Source of the DNA: CAZIQY01 sp964541605
GTDB lineage: Bacteria; Desulfobacterota; Syntrophia; Syntrophales; UBA2185
Direction of reading: 5' to 3'
DNA: 8,113 nt
Assembly (NCBI GenBank): GCA_964541605.1
Contig: CAZIQY010000105.1
Coordinates: forward strand, 1 to 8,113
Position 1 is the first letter of the stretch. Every line of letters starts with the position of its first letter. Shown here in pieces: positions 1-5,239 of the stretch. The notes under the pieces were generated by a model. That model was not told where the DNA came from, made no database searches, and saw only the letters and a program-made list of their open reading frames with translations. The position numbers were made by a program, and so were the translations under genes.

Positions 1-51
1 GTTTCTCACTTATAAATCCCTGTTTCCTGTCCAAACAACCCCGACCACCTC

Positions 52-129
52 TGTCATTTCGACCGCAGGGAGAAATCTTTTTCAATCATACTGAAGATTT
101 CTCAGTCACTTTGTTCCTTCGAAATGACA
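52..129. repeat. Interspersed palindromic repeat, MITE-like
   Basis: A nested inverted repeat. The outer arms TGTCATTTCGA (52-62) and TCGAAATGACA (119-129) are perfect 11-bp complements. The inner arms at 70-79 and 94-103 are perfect 10-bp complements (GAGAAATCTT / AAGATTTCTC) around a 14-base loop. Elements with this GTCATTTCGA...GAGAAATC layout are, from memory, scattered in many copies between genes in assorted bacterial genomes. Only one copy is visible here, and no clear target-site duplication flanks it. There is no T-run after the stem, so it does not look like an intrinsic terminator. Confidence 0.65.
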
Positions 130-137
130 TACTTTTT

Positions 138-156
138 ACAGTTAGGCACTAACTGT
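138..156. repeat. Perfect 8-3-8 palindrome
   Basis: ACAGTTAG (138-145), spacer GCA, CTAACTGT (149-156): eight complementary pairs with no mismatch. It is not followed by a T-run on either strand, so a terminator is unlikely. It lies about 75 bases upstream of the thi promoter -35 and could be a regulator-binding site or part of repeat debris. The function is unknown. Confidence 0.4.
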
Positions 157-181
157 TCCGTAATTTCCCGAAGGCGAATAT

Positions 182-210
182 AGAAAAATCATTTTTCTCT
201 GTCAATGACA
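182..210. repeat. Two adjacent short perfect palindromes
   Basis: AGAAAAAT-C-ATTTTTCT (182-198) and TGTCA-A-TGACA (200-210) sit side by side, ending about 22 bases before the -35 box of the thi promoter. The first is AT-rich and could arise by chance. Position makes an operator possible, but no known regulator motif is recognised. Confidence 0.3.
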
Positions 211-232
211 AAAAAAGATAGTGTAATTTTCT

Positions 233-261
233 TTGACATTTAAAAATTTATTTGTTTAAAT
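233..261 (+). promoter_or_regulatory. Sigma-70 promoter of the thi operon
   Basis: A consensus -35 TTGACA (233-238) is followed by a 17-base spacer and the -10 candidate TTAAAT (256-261, 4 of 6 matches). The predicted transcription start, about seven bases on (near 268), falls exactly where the 5' strand of riboswitch helix P1 begins. That agreement supports both calls. AT-rich sequence surrounds the boxes. Confidence 0.65.
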
Positions 262-263
262 GT

Positions 264-355
264 CGGTAACCGTTAGGGGTGCTCATGTATCTGGGCTGAG
301 AAAACCACCCTTAAGACTTGATCTGGATAATGCCAGCGTAGGGAAACGGTTGAAG
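264..355 (+). promoter_or_regulatory. TPP riboswitch (THI box) aptamer
   Basis: This RNA element senses thiamine pyrophosphate. Visible conserved blocks are AGGGGTGC (275-282), GGCTGAGA (294-301), ACCCTT (307-312) and the long block CTGGATAATGCCAGCG (323-338), followed by TAGGGAA. Helix P1 is AACCGTT (268-274) paired with AACGGTT (345-351). The 3' P1 strand is also the antiterminator strand: 340-351 can pair 12 for 12 with 383-394. TPP binding should hold P1 together, release 383-394 to form the terminator, and shut off the thi genes. Family assignment is established from the motif; the switching scheme is inferred from base pairing. Confidence 0.96.
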
Positions 356-382
356 CGAGACATTCAGAAATCGTTTTGTAAG

Positions 383-415
383 AACCGTTTCCCTGCATGG
401 GAGGCGGTTTTTTTT
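383..415 (+). terminator. Riboswitch intrinsic terminator
   Basis: Eleven base pairs (383-393 with 399-409, two of them G-U), a five-base loop (394-398) and a run of eight T (408-415). The 5' arm AACCGTTTCCC repeats the sequence of the P1 5' strand (268-274), so aptamer P1 and terminator compete for the strand at 340-351. The 3' arm contains GGGAGG (399-404), the only purine-rich ribosome-site candidate before thiF. Formation of this hairpin would therefore also bury the ribosome site of any read-through transcript. Confidence 0.93.
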
Positions 416-418
416 ATT

Positions 419-1183
419 ATGGGGATTACGGATCGGTTAACCAAACACCATCGAGAACGTTTTCGGCATCAAATCACTATTCCGGAATTTGGCGAAACGG
501 GCCAGACCAGGCTGCTGCGAAGCCGGGTATTGATCGTCGGTCTGGGCGGCCTGGGAAGCCCGGCCCTCTACTATCTTGCCGCCTGTGGCGTCGGCGAAAT
601 CGGGATTATGGACGCAGATCGGGTTGAGTTATCCAATTTACAGCGGCAGATCCTCCACGGGGACGAAGACATTGGAAAGGAAAAAACCCTTTCCGCCCGG
701 GAAAGCATCATGAGGCTTCGGCCGGATATCCGTTTGATCCTTTATCCATTCCGAATCACGGCAGCCAACGCATCGGAGATCATTGACCGATACGACTTTG
801 TCATCGAGGCCACGGATAATTTCGATTCGAAATTCCTGATCAACGATGTCTGTGTCGGGCTGGGAAAACCGTATTCCCATGCCGGGATAGCGGGCATGTG
901 CGGGCAGACCATGACCGTCGTTCCAGGAAAGGGGCCGTGTTTTCGCTGTGTGTTTGACGAAATCCCGACGCCGGGAACGGTCAAGACCCCCTCTGAAACC
1001 GGGGTATTCGGAACCGTTCCCGGGATCTTCGGCGTCATTCAGGCAACGGAAGCCATCAAATATTTAATAAATCGTGGAAGCCTGCTGACGGGCAGACTCC
1101 TTACCTGGGACGCCCTGTCCATGACGTTCCGGGAAATCAAACTGCCGCAGGATTTGCGGTGCAATGTATGCAGAAAGGTATGA
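419..1183 (+). CDS. thiF: ThiF-type sulfur-carrier adenylyltransferase
   Basis: An E1-like enzyme of the ThiF/MoeB/HesA family, 254 aa (E. coli ThiF is about 251). It uses ATP to adenylate the C-terminal glycine of ThiS so that a sulfurtransferase can convert it to the thiocarboxylate. Visible: nucleotide-binding GLGGLG (residues 41-46), SNLQRQ (72-77), ATDN with the metal/catalytic Asp133, and two CxxC pairs (C174/C177 and C248/C251) that should bind structural zinc. The segment 187-196 aligning with the E. coli region around Cys184 has no cysteine (TVKTPSETGV), so the acyl-disulfide step described for E. coli cannot occur at that site. The frame is open upstream to ATG 260, but that stretch is riboswitch and terminator; ATG 419 gives the family length. 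GGAGG lies 14 bases upstream, somewhat far. The stop abuts the thiG start. MoeB is an alternative, but context favours ThiF. Confidence 0.92.
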   Translation: MGITDRLTKHHRERFRHQITIPEFGETGQTRLLRSRVLIVGLGGLGSPALYYLAACGVGEIGIMDADRVELSNLQRQILHGDEDIGKEKTLSARESIMRLRPDIRLILYPFRITAANASEIIDRYDFVIEATDNFDSKFLINDVCVGLGKPYSHAGIAGMCGQTMTVVPGKGPCFRCVFDEIPTPGTVKTPSETGVFGTVPGIFGVIQATEAIKYLINRGSLLTGRLLTWDALSMTFREIKLPQDLRCNVCRKV

Positions 1184-1960
1184 ATGATGAGTGACACATT
1201 GATAATCGCGGGACGGTCCTTCCATTCGCGGCTTCTTCTGGGAACAGGCAAATTCTCTTCCCCGCAGGTTATGAAAAGGGCCATTGAGGCGTCGGGCGCT
1301 GAAGTGGTGACGGTCGCCCTACGCAGGGTCGAACTGGAAAATCCTCAGGACAGCATTCTGAGCGCCATTGACGCCGGTCGGTATCTGCTCCTCCCTAACA
1401 CCTCCGGCGCCAGGGACGCAACCGAGGCGGTGCGTCTGGCAAGACTTGCCCGTGCGGCTGGATGTGAGCCGTGGATCAAGCTGGAAGTCACTCCCGACCC
1501 GCAGTATTTGCTGCCGGACCCCGTGGAGACCCTAAAAGCCGCCGAGATTCTGGTGAAAGACGGATTTACCGTCCTGCCCTATATCCAGGCCGATCCCATC
1601 CTGGCCAAACGGCTGGAGGATATCGGCACAGCCACGGTCATGCCTCTGGGATCTCCCATCGGTTCCAACCGGGGGTTGAAGACCAGGGAGGCCATTGAAA
1701 TCATCATCGAAATGGCAAACATTCCCGTGGTGGTGGACGCGGGTCTCGGAGCGCCGTCCCATGCTGCAGAGGCGATGGAGATGGGCGCGGACGCCGTGCT
1801 GATCAATACGGCGATTGCCATAGCGGGAGACCCGGAAGCCATGGCCGGGGCTTTCAAAAAGGGCGTCGAGGCGGGTCGGCAAGCCTTTCTGGCCGGTCTG
1901 GGACGGACTCACAAAACAGCCGAGGCGTCAAGTCCGCTGACCGGTTTTTTGAGGGGATAA
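1184..1960 (+). CDS. thiG: Thiazole synthase
   Basis: ThiG, 258 aa, full length. It condenses deoxyxylulose 5-phosphate, dehydroglycine (from ThiH) and sulfur from ThiS thiocarboxylate into the thiamine thiazole. It has a TIM-barrel fold and is cytoplasmic. Visible: LLLGTGKF near the N terminus (17-24), PNTSGA (71-76), WIKLEV with the imine-forming Lys99, phosphate-site GSPIGSNRG (156-164), VDAGLGAPSHAAEAME (184-199) and SSPLTGF at the C terminus. All usual key residues appear present. The ATG directly follows the thiF TGA, with AGAAAGG (1172-1178) as ribosome site. A second ATG at 1187 is equally possible, and the spacing slightly favours it. Tight coupling with thiF and thiH indicates one operon under the TPP riboswitch. 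Confidence 0.97.
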   Translation: MMSDTLIIAGRSFHSRLLLGTGKFSSPQVMKRAIEASGAEVVTVALRRVELENPQDSILSAIDAGRYLLLPNTSGARDATEAVRLARLARAAGCEPWIKLEVTPDPQYLLPDPVETLKAAEILVKDGFTVLPYIQADPILAKRLEDIGTATVMPLGSPIGSNRGLKTREAIEIIIEMANIPVVVDAGLGAPSHAAEAMEMGADAVLINTAIAIAGDPEAMAGAFKKGVEAGRQAFLAGLGRTHKTAEASSPLTGFLRG

Positions 1961-1965
1961 AACCC

Positions 1966-3078
1966 ATGAACTTTTATGATGAAATAAGACGCACTCCCTG
2001 GGACGAGGTTCGTCAGGACATAGAAAATCGCTCTCGAATCGACGTGGAGAAGGCGCTTGCCGCTTCGCCTCTGAGGCTCGAAGATTTCATGAGTCTCCTT
2101 TCGCCCGCAGCGGAACCATATCTGGAAGACATGGCCCAGATGGCTCATCGATTGACACAACAGAGATTCGGCCGGGTCATCGGCCTTTTCGCCCCCCTCT
2201 ACCTTTCCAACGTATGCACCAACGCCTGCACCTACTGCGGCTTCAATGTCCACAATCCTGTCGAACGTCTTACACTGACGGTGGATCAGGCCGCGGCGGA
2301 AGGGAAACACCTGCACGACCTGGGATTTCGCCACCTCCTTCTTGTCTCTGGGGAAGCGCCACACACAGTGACCGTGGAATATCTCGCAGGCGTGCTGGCG
2401 AGGCTTCGCCCCCTGTTTTCTTCCATTTCCATCGAGATATATCCCATGGAGACGGTTGATTATCAAACGCTCATTCATCATGGCGTCGACGGCCTGGTGG
2501 TCTATCAGGAGACCTACGATGAGCGGCGCTACCGCGAGGTTCACCCCGCCGGGAAGAAGAGGGATTACCTCTGGCGACTGGAGACGCCCGAAAGAGGCGG
2601 GTTGGCAGGATTCCGCCGCATCGGGATCGGCGCTCTCCTGGGACTGAACGACTGGCGAACGGAAGGATTCTACCTGGCGCTCCATGCACGCCACCTCCTG
2701 CGCGCTTTCTGGAAATCTCACATTACCATCTCATTCCCCCGTCTTCGGCCCGCGGCGGGCGGCTATCAACCCCCCTCTCCCGTCTCGGATATCCACATGG
2801 TACAGTTGATGACGGCGCTCCGCCTTTTTCTGCCCGATGCGGGCCTTATTCTTTCCACCCGCGAGTCTCCGAATCTTCGCGATCACCTGATACCCCTCGG
2901 AATCACCTCCATGAGCGCCGGCTCCCGAACCGAGCCGGGAGGCTACGTCCACGACAGTCACGCGGAAGCGCAGTTTGAAATCGCCGACGACCGTTCGCCG
3001 CAGGCCGTCTCGGAAATCATCCGGCGGAAGGGATATGAACCGGTTTGGAAGGACTGGGATGCAGCTTTCCTTCATTGA
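1966..3078 (+). CDS. thiH: 2-iminoacetate (dehydroglycine) synthase, radical SAM
   Basis: ThiH, 370 aa (E. coli 377). This radical S-adenosylmethionine tyrosine lyase cleaves tyrosine to dehydroglycine plus p-cresol and feeds ThiG. The 4Fe-4S site is CTNACTYC (C84, C88, C91), in the CxxxCxxC pattern. Other family signatures are VSGEAP (128-133), IEIYPM (157-162), VYQETYD (179-185), FPRLRP (257-262), SAGSRTEPGGY (317-327) and QFEIADDRSP (336-345). The start ATG is five bases after the thiG stop, with GAGGGG (1951-1956) as ribosome site. Use of ThiH rather than glycine oxidase ThiO fits an anaerobic lifestyle. The reading frame is intact. Confidence 0.96.
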   Translation: MNFYDEIRRTPWDEVRQDIENRSRIDVEKALAASPLRLEDFMSLLSPAAEPYLEDMAQMAHRLTQQRFGRVIGLFAPLYLSNVCTNACTYCGFNVHNPVERLTLTVDQAAAEGKHLHDLGFRHLLLVSGEAPHTVTVEYLAGVLARLRPLFSSISIEIYPMETVDYQTLIHHGVDGLVVYQETYDERRYREVHPAGKKRDYLWRLETPERGGLAGFRRIGIGALLGLNDWRTEGFYLALHARHLLRAFWKSHITISFPRLRPAAGGYQPPSPVSDIHMVQLMTALRLFLPDAGLILSTRESPNLRDHLIPLGITSMSAGSRTEPGGYVHDSHAEAQFEIADDRSPQAVSEIIRRKGYEPVWKDWDAAFLH

Positions 3079-3111
3079 TGCTGACAAATTTCAAAGACAT
3101 AGGAAAAATTC

Positions 3112-3117
3112 AGGAGG
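3112..3117 (+). promoter_or_regulatory. Strong ribosome binding site of thiS
   Basis: A consensus AGGAGG lies six bases before ATG 3124. The 45-base gap between thiH and thiS carries no terminator or promoter, so thiS seems to be read on the same transcript but with its own strong initiation. That would suit a carrier protein needed in excess over its enzymes. Confidence 0.8.
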
Positions 3118-3123
3118 ATAGTT

Positions 3124-3324
3124 ATGGAAATCACGGTAAACGGCGAGAGGCAACATCACAGGGCCCCCCTCACCGTCGGCGGACTGTTGCAGTCTCTGGG
3201 AATCAATCCCCGATCGGTCGTCGTGGAACGTAACCTCACCATTCTGGCTCGTATGGAGATGGAGAGCGAGACCGTTGAAGAAGGAGACTGCATTGAGATC
3301 ATCAGATTCGTGGGAGGCGGTTGA
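3124..3324 (+). CDS. thiS: Sulfur carrier protein ThiS
   Basis: ThiS, 66 aa, ubiquitin-like beta-grasp fold. Its C-terminal glycine is adenylated by ThiF, converted to a thiocarboxylate, and delivers sulfur to ThiG. Visible: MEITVNGE start, LTVGGLLQSLGI (16-27), VVVERN (32-37), GDCIEIIRF (54-62) and the essential diglycine tail, here GGG at 64-66. Cys56 is an ordinary core-region cysteine. The TGA is followed at once by the thiE ATG. The codons for Val-Gly-Gly-Gly contain GGGAGG (3312-3317), which is placed seven bases before thiE and so doubles as its ribosome site. Confidence 0.96.
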   Translation: MEITVNGERQHHRAPLTVGGLLQSLGINPRSVVVERNLTILARMEMESETVEEGDCIEIIRFVGGG

Positions 3325-3999
3325 ATGAACAGAAACGACAGAAAAATCAGGTTCCTGGATGTGGACATCTATCCCGTCACCTGCGAGGAGCTTTCCGCGG
3401 GAAGGTCAAATCCGGAGGTCCTTAAGGCAGTGATCCGGGGCGGCGCAAAAATCATCCAGCTCCGGGAAAAGGAATATGCAACAAGGGCATTGTACGAACT
3501 GGCGCTTCGGTTCCGGGAAATCACGGCCAGAGCCGGAGTCCTCCTGATCGTCAACGACCGCCTGGACATCGCGCTGGCCGTAGAAGCGGACGGCGTGCAC
3601 CTGGGGCAGGACGATCTTCCCCTCATCGCCGCAAGAAAAATAGCGCCGGAACTTCTTATCGGGATTTCCACGCATTCCCTTGAAGAGGCGTTGCAGGCCC
3701 AGACCGATGGCGCGGATTATATCAATATCGGCCCCATATTCCCTACCAAAACCAAAAAAGGGGTTGAGTCCTTTCTGGGTCCCGACGGGATGACCGCTAT
3801 CAGCCGAAAGATAGAACTCCCTTTCACGGTTATGGGCGGCATCAATGAATCCAATATCGATCAGGTACTTGCGAGAGGAGCGCACCGGGTGGCAATGGTG
3901 ACAGCCATTACACAGGCCCCCGATATTGTCGAATCGGTCAGGGCGTTGAGGGGAAAAATAGTTACAGCGCTTCCGGAAAGCGTGCGTGGCGGGGTTTGA
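3325..3999 (+). CDS. thiE: Thiamine phosphate synthase
   Basis: ThiE, 224 aa. It joins thiazole phosphate with hydroxymethylpyrimidine pyrophosphate to give thiamine monophosphate. The fold is a TIM barrel. Visible: IQLREK (44-49), VNDRLDIA (77-84) with a pyrophosphate/metal-site Asp, DGVHLGQDDLP (89-99), NIGPIFPTKTK (134-144), MGGI (170-173) and VAMVTAIT (189-196). No kinase or second domain is fused; thiD and the pyrimidine synthase thiC must lie elsewhere. The ATG abuts thiS TGA, implying translational coupling. It is probably the last gene of the operon, although no clear terminator follows. Confidence 0.95.
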   Translation: MNRNDRKIRFLDVDIYPVTCEELSAGRSNPEVLKAVIRGGAKIIQLREKEYATRALYELALRFREITARAGVLLIVNDRLDIALAVEADGVHLGQDDLPLIAARKIAPELLIGISTHSLEEALQAQTDGADYINIGPIFPTKTKKGVESFLGPDGMTAISRKIELPFTVMGGINESNIDQVLARGAHRVAMVTAITQAPDIVESVRALRGKIVTALPESVRGGV

Positions 4000-4077
4000 T
4001 TATGCTCTTGCCTGGTTTTCCCGGTTGATGGTATAGCATACAAAAACAGCATCCGTGGAAAGGGTCTGCAGAGCAAA

Positions 4078-4082
4078 GGAGG
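4078..4082 (+). promoter_or_regulatory. Ribosome binding site of the hydrolase gene
   Basis: GGAGG within AAAGGAGG (4075-4082), six bases before ATG 4089, fixes this start. The 89-base gap after thiE has no T-rich hairpin, so read-through from the thi operon cannot be excluded. A TTGCCT (4008) / TATAGC (4032) pair with 18-base spacing is a weak promoter candidate only. Confidence 0.7.
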
Positions 4083-4088
4083 CGTCAT

Positions 4089-4823
4089 ATGAAGATATTC
4101 TTGTTATCGGTCATTGTTTTATGTGCGTTTTCGACGACGGTGGCAGGGGCGAAGGAGTATGAATCGGACGTTATCAATACATCCGCGGGCGATCTGAAAA
4201 TCACCTTCATCGGTCACGGAACGCTCATGTTTTCCTTCGGTGGAAAAATCATTCATATTGATCCTTTTGGACAGGTAGGGGATTATAACAAATTGCCCAA
4301 GGCCGATATCATCCTGATCACCCACGAGCATTCCGATCATCTGGATATTAAGGCCGTCGAAAAGATTCGCAAGGGCAAGACGGTGGTGGTCGGCTCCGAA
4401 AGTGTTGCCAGGCAGTTGAAGGGCACTATCGTCATGCGTAACGGCGATGTGAAAACAGCCGGGGGGCTGCACATCGAGGCAGTGCCCGCCTACAACATCG
4501 TTCATATGCGTTCACCGGGCACGCCTTTTCATCCCAGGGGCGTCGGCAATGGTTACGTAATCGCCTTCGGTGACAAGCGGGTGTATGTGGCAGGGGATAC
4601 GGAGAATGTCCCCGAAATGAAACAGATGAAAGCGATCAATGTGGCCTTTCTCCCCATGAATCTCCCCTATACCATGACGCCGGAGATGGTGGTCGATGCG
4701 GCAAAAGCCTTCAAACCGAAGATACTGTATCCATATCACTACGGAGACACGGATCCCAAACGCCTGGAAGCGCTCCTGAAAGACCATCCTGAAATAGAGG
4801 TACGGATCAAGCAGATGAAATAG
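4089..4823 (+). CDS. Exported metallo-beta-lactamase-fold hydrolase
   Basis: A 244-aa metal-dependent hydrolase of the UlaG-like / UPF0173 branch of the metallo-beta-lactamase superfamily; the substrate is unknown. An N-terminal signal peptide is visible (K2, hydrophobic core 3-18, AxA-type cleavage near residues 19-21), so the enzyme is probably periplasmic; there is no lipobox cysteine. Motifs: IGHGT (41-45), DPF (58-60), metal-binding THEHSDH (78-84; H79, H81, D83, H84), H148 in FHPRG, AGDTE (168-172, bridging D170) and YPYHYGD (214-220, H217). The full metal-ligand set is present. Several UlaG-like relatives are cytoplasmic, so export is notable. Its position after thiE is probably incidental, although co-transcription is possible. 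Confidence 0.88.
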   Translation: MKIFLLSVIVLCAFSTTVAGAKEYESDVINTSAGDLKITFIGHGTLMFSFGGKIIHIDPFGQVGDYNKLPKADIILITHEHSDHLDIKAVEKIRKGKTVVVGSESVARQLKGTIVMRNGDVKTAGGLHIEAVPAYNIVHMRSPGTPFHPRGVGNGYVIAFGDKRVYVAGDTENVPEMKQMKAINVAFLPMNLPYTMTPEMVVDAAKAFKPKILYPYHYGDTDPKRLEALLKDHPEIEVRIKQMK

Positions 4824-4842
4824 ACAGGTCTAAAAAAATACA

Positions 4843-4870
4843 TTGAGGCAATGACAATCTTTTAGATAAT
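4843..4870 (+). promoter_or_regulatory. Possible promoter of the 71-aa membrane gene
   Basis: TTGAGG (4843-4848, 4 of 6) and GATAAT (4865-4870, 5 of 6) are separated by 16 bases. The predicted start is about 20 bases before ATG 4898. The same bases form an imperfect inverted repeat (AATGACAAT at 4850-4858 against 4869-4880), which could be an operator or chance. Confidence 0.4.
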
Positions 4871-4897
4871 TGTCTTCATTCCAGAGAGATAACAACC

Positions 4898-5113
4898 ATG
4901 CTTCAACTGGACACATGGATCAGAGTATTGATCGTTATTGCGATCTTGTCTCTTATTTACCTTTCCTACGGTGTCTGTGAAATAATTGACCATTATTATT
5001 ACGGAATCCGCCACATTACGAGATACGGCAGACTGTTGTTTCTTGCCTATCCCATCGTCGCATTACTGGGAGCGGTCTGGATTATCCATGGAGTCAGACA
5101 AAGGATAAAATGA
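4898..5113 (+). CDS. Small two-helix membrane protein, function unknown
   Basis: 71 aa. Two hydrophobic segments, about residues 8-25 and 46-64, are joined by a tyrosine- and histidine-rich loop (DHYYYGIRHITRYGR, 31-45) with a basic end; the C terminus is basic (RQRIK). I recognise no family. The purine-rich AGAGAG (4883-4888) is a modest ribosome site, nine bases before ATG. Codon use is ordinary, and the composition (two clear helices, positive flank after the second) is unlikely for a random frame. The basic loop between helices and the basic C terminus leave topology unclear. It is separated from both neighbours by 74 and 126 bases, so it may be monocistronic. Confidence 0.65.
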   Translation: MLQLDTWIRVLIVIAILSLIYLSYGVCEIIDHYYYGIRHITRYGRLLFLAYPIVALLGAVWIIHGVRQRIK

Positions 5114-5239
5114 CCTTGGGATCTGGTGAAAAAAGCCTTAATCATTCCTGTGGTTCCGGCCCCGCCGGATCATTACGCCTCCCGTTTCCGCTGATAAATT
5201 TATTCATTGAATCCAGGTTAAAACAAAAGAGAAAATTCC

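Noticed and set aside
260..418. N-terminal 53-residue extension of thiF from ATG 260
   Set aside because: The extension reads through the aptamer, terminator and T-run, and ATG 260 lies inside the promoter -10 region. ATG 419 gives the normal ThiF length.
4001..4040. Inverted repeat TATGCT / AGCATA as a terminator after thiE
   Set aside because: Only six pairs with a 28-base loop and no T-run. The TTCC/GGAA hairpin at the end of thiE is likewise short and lacks a T-run.
5155..5169. TCCGGC-CCC-GCCGGA hairpin as a terminator of the 71-aa gene
   Set aside because: Six strong GC-rich pairs, but the following bases are TCATTACG with no U-tract. It could be a pause or processing structure, but there is not enough to call it.
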